Assembly (NCBI RefSeq): GCF_000620065.1 | Contig: NZ_JHVI01000008.1 | Location: forward strand, 1-64,000 | DNA length: 64,000 nucleotides | Source: Meiothermus cerbereus DSM 11376 | Lineage (GTDB): Bacteria; Deinococcota; Deinococci; Deinococcales; Thermaceae | Direction: 5' to 3' | Part shown: one piece after another, positions 34,124 to 42,450 of the stretch | How the letters are laid out: every line of letters starts with the position of its first letter | Position numbering within the stretch: the stretch's first letter is position 1 | Position numbers and translations under genes: made by a program | Notes under the pieces: generated by a model | Told to the model about the DNA's origin: nothing | Database searches by the model: none | Seen by the model: the letters and a program-made list of their open reading frames with translations, nothing else

Positions 34124-35149
34124 ATGCAAGACAGCATACAGGAATATCAGCGTGAGCAGCGTATTCGCACCATATTGGAGGCTATTCCGGACGATATGAT
34201 GCTGGTGGATTCGGAGGGCAACATCCGCGAGTACAAGGCGGGTAAGAGTTCCAGCCATCTGCCTATGGATCGCTTCCTAGGGACAACCCTGGGTGAGCTT
34301 TTTGTTCAAGATGTGGCCCAGGCGCTTCAACGGGCAGTTCGGGCGGTGCTGGCAGGTGAGCAGGCCGAGGAGCTAGAGCTTAACCTGGAGGGGCGAGACT
34401 TTGAGGCCCGGATTGTCCCCATGGAAAGCGACACCGCTCTGATTCTTTTTCGGGACGTTACGCATGAACGCGAGGCCGAGCGGCTAAAGTCGGAGTTTAT
34501 TGCGGCGGTTTCACACGAACTTAAGACGCCGCTGGCTTCCATTCTGGGTTTTAGCGAGCTGCTGCTTGGCGGTAACTATAGCCCTTCGGAGCTCGAGGGT
34601 TTTTTGGAGAACATTCAGCACAGCAGCCTGCGGCTGAAGGATATGGTCAACAACCTGCTGGACACCTCGCGCCTGGAAGCTGGCCGGTTTAGCATTGGCA
34701 AGCAGCCGGTAGACCTGCAGGCTACCCTGGCCCAGATTGCCCATAGCTTTGCCGGGGTAGCCAAGCTCAGCCAGATTCAATTCACCCTCGAGCTCGACAC
34801 ACTGCCCATCATCGAGGCCGACCCAGAGCGCATTGGTCAGGTGGTAGGCAATCTGCTTTCCAATGCCTTTAAGTTCTGTCCACGCCAGGGTGCCATCTGG
34901 TTGCGGGCCAGGCCGCAGGATGGGGTGTTAATTGAGGTCGAAGATACTGGCCCCGGCATCCCGCTGGAGGAGCAGGGCCAGCTTTTTCAGCGCTACAGCC
35001 GCACCAGAAGCGCCATCGCCAGGGGCATTGTGGGTACGGGTCTGGGGCTTTACATTTCCAAGGCCATCGTGGAGGCCCACCAGGGGCGCATCTGGGTAGA
35101 GTCGCAGGAGGGCCGAGGAGCCAAATTTTGCGTCTGGTTGCCCATGTAG
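34124..35149 (+). CDS. Soluble PAS-domain histidine kinase
   Basis: The 341-residue protein has no membrane helix. A PAS domain (about 12-115, EAIPDDMMLVDSEGNIREY) is followed by HisKA with His131 in AAVSHELKTPLASILGFSELL and HATPase_c with the N box (NLLSNAFKFCPR), EVEDTGPGIP and GTGLGLYISKAIVEAH. All kinase motifs are intact. No response regulator is adjacent, so it is an orphan. It is leaderless, divergent from ccdA. Confidence 0.92.
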   Translation: MQDSIQEYQREQRIRTILEAIPDDMMLVDSEGNIREYKAGKSSSHLPMDRFLGTTLGELFVQDVAQALQRAVRAVLAGEQAEELELNLEGRDFEARIVPMESDTALILFRDVTHEREAERLKSEFIAAVSHELKTPLASILGFSELLLGGNYSPSELEGFLENIQHSSLRLKDMVNNLLDTSRLEAGRFSIGKQPVDLQATLAQIAHSFAGVAKLSQIQFTLELDTLPIIEADPERIGQVVGNLLSNAFKFCPRQGAIWLRARPQDGVLIEVEDTGPGIPLEEQGQLFQRYSRTRSAIARGIVGTGLGLYISKAIVEAHQGRIWVESQEGRGAKFCVWLPM

Positions 35150-35177
35150 CGATGAATGGCACATAACGCTGCTTGTG

Positions 35178-35329
35178 ATACCGGATTCAAAAAGATAATC
35201 TTCAAACAAAAAGCGCTAAGAGGCTATCTTTTTGAATCTAGAGCACACCCCTCGCTGCGCTCGGCGAAGAAAGCGTATCCCTTCGGTCGGGTTAGTTCGT
35301 CACCGTTCGGTGACGACCGAATCTGGTAT
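35178..35329. repeat. MITE-like palindromic repeat, copy 1 (152 bp)
   Basis: The element starts ATACCGGATTC and ends GAATCTGGTAT, imperfect terminal inverted repeats. Inside is a hairpin with arms GATTCAAAAAGATA/TATCTTTTTGAATC (14 bp, 35184-35238) and, at the other end, GTCACCG/CGGTGAC (about 35299-35314). Copy 2 lies at 50939-51065 in opposite orientation and lacks about 30 bases of the middle. No coding capacity. It fills the gap between the PAS kinase and the ABC ATPase. Confidence 0.85.
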
Positions 35330-35354
35330 GAAATACTCCATCGTCCACTTGCTG

Positions 35355-35360
35355 TAGGCT
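35355..35360 (+). promoter_or_regulatory. -10 box TAGGCT of the ABC ATPase (leaderless)
   Basis: TAGGCT ends 6 bases before the ATG at 35367. The MITE-like repeat ends 25 bases upstream and may supply or alter the -35 region. Confidence 0.45.
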
Positions 35361-35366
35361 AAGGCT

Positions 35367-36389
35367 ATGCTGCGCTTGGTCGGGCTCGCTAAAGGCTATC
35401 CGGGCTTCAGGCTCGTGCTTTCACTCGAGGTCAGCCCAGGGCAAACCCTGGCCTTGCTGGGGCCTTCGGGCAGCGGCAAAAGCACGCTCTTGCGGCTGGT
35501 TGCCGGTCTGGAAATGCCAGAGGCGGGTCAGGTGTGGCTGGACGAGACCGAGATCACGCCGCTGGCGCCTGAAGCGCGTCGGGTGGGGTTCGTGTTCCAG
35601 GACTATGCCCTATTCCCACACCTGACGGTATGGGAAAACATCGCTTTTGGCTTACAGGAGGCCCGCTGGAATATGGCTAGAATCCGGGAGCGGGTGGCTT
35701 TTTTGCTGGAGTTGACCCACCTGGAGCCCCATGCCCAAAAGCGCCCCGACCAGCTCTCGGGTGGCGAACGTCAGCGGGTTGCGCTGGCTCGAGCCCTGGC
35801 CAACCAGCCCCGCTTGCTGCTGCTGGACGAGCCGCTGGGGGCGTTGGATTTGAAGCTGCGGCAGGAACTGTTGTCGGAGCTGCGGGCCATCCTGCGGCAG
35901 ATCGAGGTACCGACCATTGTGGTCACGCACGACCAGTCCGAAGCGTTTGTGTTGGCCGAGCAGGTGGCCTTGCTGCGGGGGGGCTCTATTGTGCAGATGG
36001 GCTCGCCCGAAAGGCTTTTTCGCCAGCCCAGGAACTACTGGGTAGCTAGTTTTCTGGGCCACCGCAATTTGTTCTCCGCGGAGCAGAGCCGTCAGCTAGG
36101 CCTCCCAGCCCGGCCACACCTGCTGCCACCAGAGGCTATAATGCTGGGCCAGGGAGAGGAAGCGCTTGTGCGAGAGCGCATTTTCAAGGGTTTTGTGGTG
36201 GCCCTCGAGCTGGCCTGGCGGGGCCAGAGGCTATACCTGGAAGGCCCGGAGCAGGGGCTTTACCCTGGCGACACTACCCGGATAAAGGTAGATTGGTCGA
36301 AGGTGGTTGCGCTGGAAGAAGAGCCGGAGCATGGGCAAGCGCAGCCAGGACAACCCCTGGCAGGCCCGGCGGCTCGAAACCATAGCTGA
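35367..36389 (+). CDS. ABC importer ATPase, probably for thiamine or a precursor
   Basis: The 340-residue ATPase has Walker A GPSGSGKST, the signature LSGGERQRVALARAL, Walker B LLLLDEPLGALD and switch VVTHDQSEAF, then a C-terminal TOBE-like domain from about 240. This is the spermidine/iron/thiamine importer class. It lies 12 bases before a thiamine pyrophosphokinase gene, which suggests thiamine or a precursor as substrate. The permease and binding protein are not in the window. Confidence 0.85.
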   Translation: MLRLVGLAKGYPGFRLVLSLEVSPGQTLALLGPSGSGKSTLLRLVAGLEMPEAGQVWLDETEITPLAPEARRVGFVFQDYALFPHLTVWENIAFGLQEARWNMARIRERVAFLLELTHLEPHAQKRPDQLSGGERQRVALARALANQPRLLLLDEPLGALDLKLRQELLSELRAILRQIEVPTIVVTHDQSEAFVLAEQVALLRGGSIVQMGSPERLFRQPRNYWVASFLGHRNLFSAEQSRQLGLPARPHLLPPEAIMLGQGEEALVRERIFKGFVVALELAWRGQRLYLEGPEQGLYPGDTTRIKVDWSKVVALEEEPEHGQAQPGQPLAGPAARNHS

Positions 36390-36401
36390 ACCTTACCCCA
36401 C

Positions 36402-37040
36402 ATGCACCCGTTTACCATTCTCTTAAACGGTTCAATCGTTGTAACCCCGCGGCTCAAGGCCCAGGTGAGGGGGAGCCGGGTGATTGTGGCGGATGGCGGT
36501 ATGGTTCATGCCCAATCTCTGGGGCTCCAGCCGGAGTTGTGGGTGGGCGACTTCGACTCGGCCTCGCCGGAACTCCAGCAAGCCTATCACCACATACCAC
36601 GTGAAGAACATCCCGTGAACAAGGACTTTACCGATGGGGAACTGGCCATCGAGGCGGCCCTGGCCCGGGGGGCCGATAAGCTGATTCTGGTAGGGGCCCT
36701 GGGGGGTCAGACCGACCAGACCATGGCCCATCTGCTGCTGGGCATCCGGCTGGCCCGCCAGGGCATTGCCACCCTGCTGACTTCAGGTAGCGAAGAGGCC
36801 CATCCCCTGGTGCCGGGGACGCTGCAGCTGGATCTACCGCACTACTCCAGGCTCAGCTTGTTGCCGCTGGGTGGCTTTATCGGCCTGAGTATCCGTGGTG
36901 TCCGCTGGCCGTTGCAAAAAGCCGAGGTGCACTTAGGCAGCACCCGCACCCTTTCCAATGTGGTTTTGGGACGGGTGGAAATTGAGCTCGAGGCCGGCTA
37001 TGGGGTGGTATTTGTTTATCCGGAACCTGCAACTTTGTGA
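36402..37040 (+). CDS. thiN: Thiamine pyrophosphokinase
   Basis: The 212-residue protein has VIVADGGMVHAQSLGLQPEL, WVGDFDSAS, KDFTDGELAIEAAL and GGQTDQTMAHLLLG, the TPK catalytic and thiamine-binding motifs. It makes thiamine diphosphate from thiamine and ATP. It is in an operon with the ABC ATPase upstream. Its 3' end overlaps the convergent gene by 25 bases. Confidence 0.9.
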   Translation: MHPFTILLNGSIVVTPRLKAQVRGSRVIVADGGMVHAQSLGLQPELWVGDFDSASPELQQAYHHIPREEHPVNKDFTDGELAIEAALARGADKLILVGALGGQTDQTMAHLLLGIRLARQGIATLLTSGSEEAHPLVPGTLQLDLPHYSRLSLLPLGGFIGLSIRGVRWPLQKAEVHLGSTRTLSNVVLGRVEIELEAGYGVVFVYPEPATL

Positions 37041-37531
37041 AACTCGTCCAAAAACAACCCTAGTTCTTCGGCCAGGCGCTCTTGCTCGAGCATGGCCTGC
37101 CCAAAAACCGCAGGGTCGTCCAGCAAGCTGGGCAAGCGTAGCCAGCCCAGGTAATACCGGCCCGCCAAACCCGGCTCCTTTAGCCGCAGCCGCTCGGTGT
37201 GCGAGAGAAGGGTCTCGAAGGCTTCGGGGCTACCAAGCACCGGGCACTGCTGCGGGGATAAACGCTTTAGAAAGGCTTTGAGCAAGCCAGGGTTCGACCA
37301 GAAACCATAGTTGAGGTCGTCGGTGATTTGCTCGATGCGCGATAAAAGCGCAGGATCGCCCTGGCGGCCTAACAGCCTGCGCACGAGCTCACTGCGCCGC
37401 AGGCGTAAGGTCGCATACTCGCTTAGCGAGTAGAGTCTGCCGGGAAAAAAGTCCAGGGCCTCGCGCAGGCGGTGCGCTATTACGTAGTCCTGGTATTCCC
37501 TGAAGGGATCCACGACCCTATTGTGCGACAA
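37016..37531 (-). CDS. Unknown protein, 171 residues
   Basis: I do not recognise this family. The product is soluble, rich in Leu, Arg and Glu, and mainly helical (RLREALDFFPGRLYSLSEYA, then LRRSELVRRLLGRQGDPALL). The TTG start at 37531 is supported by TAATCT ending 6 bases upstream. It overlaps the end of the thiamine pyrophosphokinase gene on the other strand by 25 bases. Confidence 0.7.
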   Translation of the reverse strand: MSHNRVVDPFREYQDYVIAHRLREALDFFPGRLYSLSEYATLRLRRSELVRRLLGRQGDPALLSRIEQITDDLNYGFWSNPGLLKAFLKRLSPQQCPVLGSPEAFETLLSHTERLRLKEPGLAGRYYLGWLRLPSLLDDPAVFGQAMLEQERLAEELGLFLDEFHKVAGSG

Positions 37532-37537
37532 GGCCCC

Positions 37538-37543
37538 AGATTA
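37538..37543 (-). promoter_or_regulatory. -10 box TAATCT of the 171-residue protein (leaderless)
   Basis: On the minus strand TAATCT ends 6 bases before the TTG at 37531, evidence for this unusual start codon in a leaderless mRNA. Confidence 0.45.
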
Positions 37544-37602
37544 ATGGAAGATGACCAGGGTTTGTGGCGCGCTTCTCATGACGGATTCACAGTGGCTCAC
37601 GG

Positions 37603-37608
37603 TATATT
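37603..37608 (+). promoter_or_regulatory. -10 box TATATT of the small winged-helix gene (leaderless)
   Basis: TATATT ends 5 bases before the ATG at 37614. Confidence 0.55.
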
Positions 37609-37613
37609 CAGGT

Positions 37614-37844
37614 ATGGACACCCGGGGCTGGGTTCTCAAAGCCATCCAGACACTGCAGTTTGCCAGCGAAAAGGATATTGTGCGTTGGTTGGATGAAGAG
37701 GGTGAAAGCCTTTCCAGAGACGAGCTGCGGCGCACCCTCGAGCTTCTGCTCAAAGAAGGGGCGCTCGAGCTAAAAAACGACCTCTTTCGCCTCAAGCGCA
37801 AGAACAGCAACCAGCAGGCCTTTGACAAGCTATTCAAGGATTAA
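37614..37844 (+). CDS. Small winged-helix-like protein
   Basis: The 76-residue protein reads as one winged helix: three helices (VLKAIQTLQFASEKDIVRWL, SRDELRRTLELLLKEG) and a short wing (ALELKNDLFRLKRK), with a basic tail. It is probably a DNA-binding regulator or a small scaffold. The ATG at 37614 is chosen because of TATATT 5 bases upstream; in-frame ATGs further up are in front of the promoter. A 57-base nested inverted repeat follows directly. Confidence 0.65.
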   Translation: MDTRGWVLKAIQTLQFASEKDIVRWLDEEGESLSRDELRRTLELLLKEGALELKNDLFRLKRKNSNQQAFDKLFKD

Positions 37845-37845
37845 G

Positions 37846-37902
37846 TTGCGCCAGGGCAGATTGGCAAAACCAGCGGAATGAGCCAATGCATACCTGGCGC
37901 AA
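37846..37902. repeat. Nested inverted repeat after the winged-helix gene
   Basis: TTGCGCCAGG and CCTGGCGCAA (10 bp, perfect) enclose a second pair TTGGC/GCCAA. The whole could fold as a 57-base two-storey stem. It has no T tract, so it is not a standard terminator; it may be an RNA processing signal, a small RNA or an operator. Confidence 0.5.
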
Positions 37903-38025
37903 TTCCTAAAGCGAACTTTCGGTACGGCATCTTGCATTTCGCTTATGGAGACACTTAGGCATCTTCGCATGCTGTTTTCGCCCTGCTACCCACCCAACTC
38001 ATGTGCTGGATGGCAAGATTGAGAT

Positions 38026-39198
38026 ATGGGTAAAAACGTGTTCTTGCGGGCGGCTTTAGGCCTGGTGGCTTTTGCGCTACTGGCGCTGGCCCAGGCCTTT
38101 TCCCTCGAGCGAATGCAGGCCGACCTGCAGGCCTTGCTAGCGCAGGGGCCGCGGGTAGCGGGCACCCCGGCGGTGGCGGCGGCGGGCGAGTACCTGGCCG
38201 CAGAACTCCGCAAGGTGGGCTACACTGTGGAGTTTTTTCCCTTCACCTACAGCCGCACCCACGACCAGGGCTCGAGCCTTCAGGTGGGAGGGGTCAGTTT
38301 TCCGGTCAGCAGCGTGGCGGGCAGCCCTGGTCGGCGGGTTGAAGGGCCGCTGGTGGTGGTACCGGGTGCGGGCCTGGCCGCAGACTTTGCCAACCTGAAC
38401 CTGCAAAATAGCATTGTGGTGGTGCGCCGGGGTGGAATTCCAGGCCTGGAGAAGGCCCGATTGGCTGCCCAGCGGGGGGCCCTGGGCGTTATCCTGGTGA
38501 CCGAAGAACCCAGCGGCACCCGTTTTAGCTTTGGGGGCAACAGCCCCATCCCGGGCGTGACCATCTCCTCTAGCGACGGGGAGGCGCTTTTTGGCCTGAC
38601 GGGAAGTCGGGCCGTACTGGATGCGCGCATCGTGACCGAGGAGGTGCAGGGCCGCAATGTGATCGCCAAGCGGGGCCAGAACCCCCTGGCCATCGTGGGG
38701 GCCCACTACGACTCGGTGCCTGGCAGCCCGGGCGCCAACGACAACGCCTCGGGTACCGTGACGGTGCTCGAGCTGGCCCGCCAGCTGGCAAATAGCCCCC
38801 TCTCCGAGCGCATCTGGTTCATGTTTTTCGATGGGGAAGAGGATGGCCTGTGGGGCTCGAGGCGCTTTGTGGAACAGAACCTCGAGCTTGTGCGGGGGTT
38901 GAAGGCCATGCTCAACTTGGACATGGTGGGGGTGGATGTGAACGTCAGCCTGGGAATAGGCGGCAGCCAGGAACTGCGGGCCTTGGCCGACTGTAACGCC
39001 CTGCAGGTGGCCTGTGGTAGCGCACCGGGGGGTGGCAGCGACCACGTGCCTTTTGCCCAGGCCGGGGTGCCGGTGCTCTTCTTCTTCCGGGGCCTGGACC
39101 CCAACTACCACCGCCCCACCGACACCGTGGCCGACCCGCTGCTCATGGCCCAGACCGGCCAGCTGGTGCAGGGGATTTTGCAGCGCTTGCTGCGCTAA
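38026..39198 (+). CDS. Secreted M28-family metallopeptidase with PA domain
   Basis: The 390-residue protein has a signal peptide (to about residue 25), a PA domain in the middle (ENL-type: NSIVVVRRGGIPGLEKARLA) and an M28 zinc peptidase domain: VGAHYDSVPGSPGANDNASG (His and bridging Asp), FFDGEEDGLWGS (catalytic Glu and zinc Glu), LNLDMVG and SDHVPFAQAGVP (last zinc His). It is an aminopeptidase-like enzyme acting outside the cytoplasm. All metal ligands are present. Confidence 0.9.
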   Translation: MGKNVFLRAALGLVAFALLALAQAFSLERMQADLQALLAQGPRVAGTPAVAAAGEYLAAELRKVGYTVEFFPFTYSRTHDQGSSLQVGGVSFPVSSVAGSPGRRVEGPLVVVPGAGLAADFANLNLQNSIVVVRRGGIPGLEKARLAAQRGALGVILVTEEPSGTRFSFGGNSPIPGVTISSSDGEALFGLTGSRAVLDARIVTEEVQGRNVIAKRGQNPLAIVGAHYDSVPGSPGANDNASGTVTVLELARQLANSPLSERIWFMFFDGEEDGLWGSRRFVEQNLELVRGLKAMLNLDMVGVDVNVSLGIGGSQELRALADCNALQVACGSAPGGGSDHVPFAQAGVPVLFFFRGLDPNYHRPTDTVADPLLMAQTGQLVQGILQRLLR

Positions 39199-40856
39199 AA
39201 CAAGCCGCGAATCTGTCCTGTCTCGTCCAGCCCAATGCGAAGGGCCGCGGGTTCTTTGGGCAGGCCCGGCATGGTCATAATCTCACCCATATAGGCCACC
39301 ACAAAGCCAGCCCCGCACTTGGGCTTGAGGTCGGTTACGGTCACGCTAAAGCCCTCCGGGCGGCCCCGCAGCCTGGGGTTGTCGGACAGGGAGCTGGCGG
39401 CTTTGGCAATAATGACCGGCAGGCCGCCCTGGCCTTCTTTTTCCAGCCGCTTGAGGGCTTTGCGGGCCTCCTGGGTGTACTCGACCCTGGCCGCGCCGTA
39501 GACCTGAAGGGCCACCTGGGCAATCTTTTCTTCCAAGGGCTGCTCCAGCGCATAGGTAAACCTGGGCTGACCGGGGTTTTCCAGGGCCTTCAAGACCATC
39601 TGGGCCAGCTCCACCCCACCAGCTCCCCCGCGGGCGTGTACCTCGCTGAAGGAGACTGGCACGCCCTGCTGAGCTGCAAATTCTTGTACCAGGCGGAGTT
39701 CTTGTGGGGTATCGTTGGGAAAACGGTTGAAGGCCAGCACCGGCTCGTAGCCCAGGAGCCGCACATTTTCCAGGTGCTTGGCCAGGTTGGCCAGCCCCCT
39801 GCGCACAGCCTCCGGGTTGGGCTGGGCGTACTCGTCGTGTCCACCGTGGAAACGCAGGGCTCGCATGGTAGCCACCAGTACCACCGCCTGTGGTGCGAAA
39901 CCCGCCTGACGGCAGACCAGGTTGATGTATTTCTCGGCCCCCAGGTCGGAGCCAAATCCGGCTTCGGTTACCACATAGTCGGCATACCCCAGGGCCATGC
40001 GGGTCGCCGCTACCGAGTTGGTGCCGTGGGCAATGTTGCCAAAGGGCCCCATGTGCACAAAGGCGGGCTGGTGCTCGAGGGTCTGCACCAGGTTGGGGAA
40101 AAAGGCCTGCTTTAGCAGTACGGTCATGGCCCCCTCGGCGCCCAGGTCGCGGGCGAACACGGGCTGCCCCCCCAGGTTGTAACCGATGCGGATGCGCCCC
40201 AGGCGTTCTTGCAGGTCGGCCAGGCTGGTGGCCAGGCTCATGATGGCCATTACCTCGCTGGCCACCGTGATCTCAAATCCGGCCTCGCGGGGTATGCCCT
40301 GGCTGGGCCCACCCAACCCCACAATGACCTGCCGCAAAGCCCTATCGTTCATATCCAGGGCGCGCTTGACCTCGATGCGGCGCACATCCAGTCCCAGTGC
40401 GTTGCCCTGGTGCAGGTGGTTGTCTACCAGGGCCGAAAGCAGGTTGACTGCGCTGGTAACGGCATGAAAATCGCCGGTGAAGTGCAGGTTGATCTCCTCC
40501 ATGGGCAGCACCTGGGCATACCCGCCGCCGGTGGCCCCGCCCTTGATGCCAAACACCGGCCCCAGGGAAGGCTCCCGCAGGGCCACCGCTACCTTTTTCC
40601 CCAGCTTGCCCAGGGCCTGGGTCAGGCCTATCGCCACGGTGGTCTTGCCTTCGCCTGCCGGCGTCGGGGTCATGGCCGTAACCAGGATGAGCCTGCCCTT
40701 AGGTGCGGGCGGCGCACCCAGCACTTTGGCCATGTGGGGGCCATAGTGGAACAGCGCCTGGGAGGGGATGCCCAGACTGGCGGCCACTTCTTCGATGGGT
40801 TTGAGTCTGGTCTGACGGGCGATCTCGAGGTCGCTCGGTGTGGCAGTGGTTTCCAT
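39195..40856 (-). CDS. fhs: Formate-tetrahydrofolate ligase
   Basis: The 553-residue protein has the ATP site TPAGEGKTTVAIGLTQALGK and the family motifs REPSLGPVFGIKGGATGGGY, NLHFTGDFHAVTSA and LGYADYVVTEAGFGSDLGAE. It makes 10-formyl-THF from formate and ATP for one-carbon metabolism. TACCCT ends 6 bases before the ATG. Its end overlaps the M28 peptidase gene by 4 bases. Confidence 0.97.
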   Translation of the reverse strand: METTATPSDLEIARQTRLKPIEEVAASLGIPSQALFHYGPHMAKVLGAPPAPKGRLILVTAMTPTPAGEGKTTVAIGLTQALGKLGKKVAVALREPSLGPVFGIKGGATGGGYAQVLPMEEINLHFTGDFHAVTSAVNLLSALVDNHLHQGNALGLDVRRIEVKRALDMNDRALRQVIVGLGGPSQGIPREAGFEITVASEVMAIMSLATSLADLQERLGRIRIGYNLGGQPVFARDLGAEGAMTVLLKQAFFPNLVQTLEHQPAFVHMGPFGNIAHGTNSVAATRMALGYADYVVTEAGFGSDLGAEKYINLVCRQAGFAPQAVVLVATMRALRFHGGHDEYAQPNPEAVRRGLANLAKHLENVRLLGYEPVLAFNRFPNDTPQELRLVQEFAAQQGVPVSFSEVHARGGAGGVELAQMVLKALENPGQPRFTYALEQPLEEKIAQVALQVYGAARVEYTQEARKALKRLEKEGQGGLPVIIAKAASSLSDNPRLRGRPEGFSVTVTDLKPKCGAGFVVAYMGEIMTMPGLPKEPAALRIGLDETGQIRGLF

Positions 40857-40862
40857 GCCTCT

Positions 40863-40868
40863 AGGGTA
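40863..40868 (-). promoter_or_regulatory. -10 box TACCCT of fhs (leaderless)
   Basis: On the minus strand TACCCT ends 6 bases before the ATG at 40856. Confidence 0.45.
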
Positions 40869-40940
40869 CGCCCAGAAGCTGGCGATAAAAGTCCCTTGCA
40901 GGGCAAGCGGTCAATACTTTTTGAACCTGGCATTTAGGGA

Positions 40941-41855
40941 TCAGGGCATCCAGTTACCGCCACACACGACCACTGCGACACGCTCGGGCAGGTCGTAGCG
41001 CATGAGCAGGGGCCCTAAAGCCAGCCCGGCGGTGGGCTCCACCACCTGTTTGAGCCGCTGCATCATCAGGCGCTGGGCCTGCAGGGTTACCTCGTCGGGT
41101 ACGGTAAGGATGCGGTCTACATGGCTCTGCATGACCGGGAAGGTTTTTTCCCCAACCACCAGCGTGCGCACCCCATCGGCCACGGTCTGGGGGGCCTGCG
41201 TTAGCTTGACCCGCACGCCCGCCCGGAGGCTTTGCTGGGCATCGTTGGCGCCCTCGGGTTCCACCCCAATCACCTCGCACTCCGGGCGCAGGCTTTTGAC
41301 TGCGGTAGCAATGCCGGAAATCAGCCCCCCGCCCCCTACCGCTACCAGCACAGCCTCCAGCTCAGGCACCTGCTCTAAGAGCTCGAGGGCCTGCGTACCC
41401 TGCCCGGCCATGACCCGCAGGTCGTCAAAGGGATGGATAACCTCGTAGCCGGTCTGCTCGGCCAGCCTTCGCATCACCTGCTCGCGGTTCTCCACCGTTA
41501 CCCCCTGGTCGAAGACCTCGGCCCCATAGGCGCGGGTGGCGGCTTTTTTGATGGGGGAGGCCTCCTCCGGCATCACCACCAGGGCGGGAACCCCAATCAC
41601 CTGGGCCGCATAGGCCACCCCCTGGGCGTGATTGCCCGACGAGACCGCAATCAGGCCCCTGGGATTTTTCAACTGAAGGGCCGCGTTGAGGGCGCCCCGG
41701 GCCTTGAAACTGCCGGTTTTTTGCAGGTGTTCGGCCTTAAAGAAAAGGGTCTTGCCCAGCAGCGCATTGAGCCCCCGGCTGCTAAAAACCGGGGTTTGGT
41801 GAATGTAAGGGGCAATGCGGCGGGCGGCGCATTGGATGTCTTCCAGGGTTAGCAC
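40941..41855 (-). CDS. Threonine/serine dehydratase (PLP, catabolic type)
   Basis: The 304-residue PLP enzyme has Lys in KTGSFKARGALNAAL, the phosphate loop AVGGGGLISGIATA and SSGNHAQGVAYAAQ. It lacks the C-terminal regulatory ACT domain of biosynthetic IlvA, so it is the short type acting on threonine or serine; serine racemase is a possible alternative. The GTG start at 41855 is supported by TAGCAT ending 6 bases upstream. Confidence 0.9.
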   Translation of the reverse strand: MLTLEDIQCAARRIAPYIHQTPVFSSRGLNALLGKTLFFKAEHLQKTGSFKARGALNAALQLKNPRGLIAVSSGNHAQGVAYAAQVIGVPALVVMPEEASPIKKAATRAYGAEVFDQGVTVENREQVMRRLAEQTGYEVIHPFDDLRVMAGQGTQALELLEQVPELEAVLVAVGGGGLISGIATAVKSLRPECEVIGVEPEGANDAQQSLRAGVRVKLTQAPQTVADGVRTLVVGEKTFPVMQSHVDRILTVPDEVTLQAQRLMMQRLKQVVEPTAGLALGPLLMRYDLPERVAVVVCGGNWMP

Positions 41856-41861
41856 AGCCCC

Positions 41862-41867
41862 ATGCTA
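41862..41867 (-). promoter_or_regulatory. -10 box TAGCAT of the dehydratase (leaderless)
   Basis: On the minus strand TAGCAT ends 6 bases before the GTG at 41855. Confidence 0.5.
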
Positions 41868-41937
41868 ACAGGAGGGTACGTAACGCCCAAGGCTTTTGTA
41901 ACGCTCAGAAGGCCCCTTGCAAGAAGGCGGTTTGCCC

Positions 41938-41943
41938 TACAGT
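41938..41943 (+). promoter_or_regulatory. -10 box TACAGT of the unknown gene at 41950 (leaderless)
   Basis: TACAGT ends 6 bases before the ATG at 41950, which decides the start against the upstream ATG at 41917. Confidence 0.5.
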
Positions 41944-41949
41944 GATTCC

Positions 41950-42426
41950 ATGCGGATGCTTGCCGAGGCTATTTACCAGCTCGAGCCCGGTCAAATGCTG
42001 GTCGGTCAAACCCCCACCGCGCGGGAACTACTCAAGCTCTGGATTCGCCGGCACCAGACAGGCTTCGACCTGTACGTGACCAGCATTTTAGAAGCCCGGG
42101 AATCCCCCACCGAGCGGCCGCGCAACATAGTGAGTAACGACCTGGTCTCCTGTGCAGAAGTGCTGGAGGCATTGCACTACCTCGAGGACGTGTACCCGGT
42201 TGCATTTCATGTACTAAAGAACCTTCCCGTGACGCTGCGCGAGGCCACCCCCGAACTTTTGCAGATGCTCGAGGAGCAGATGTTGCGCGTGGCCCGGAGC
42301 ACCGTAACGGGCGAGTCTGGCCCCGACGACCCCCCGGCCCAGGTGGTGCGCTTAAAACCACTGTGCGTGCTGGAGGAACACGAGTCTGATGACGACTTCG
42401 CCGCGCTCGTCCTCACCGACCCTTGA
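41950..42426 (+). CDS. Unknown protein, 158 residues
   Basis: I do not recognise this family. The product is acidic and soluble. It begins MRMLAEAIYQLEPGQMLVGQ and has a helical middle part (EVLEALHYLEDVYPVAFHVL) and an acidic C-terminal tail (EEHESDDDFAALVLTDP). It is probably co-transcribed with mtaB, which starts 24 bases later. Confidence 0.7.
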   Translation: MRMLAEAIYQLEPGQMLVGQTPTARELLKLWIRRHQTGFDLYVTSILEARESPTERPRNIVSNDLVSCAEVLEALHYLEDVYPVAFHVLKNLPVTLREATPELLQMLEEQMLRVARSTVTGESGPDDPPAQVVRLKPLCVLEEHESDDDFAALVLTDP

Positions 42427-42450
42427 CCGAACCTCCCCCACTGCCCCACA

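Noticed and set aside
34873-35340. CRISPR-like repetition around the hairpins at 35178-35329
   Set aside because: The repeats are inverted and unequal, there are no regularly spaced direct repeats and no cas genes; it is a dispersed palindromic element.
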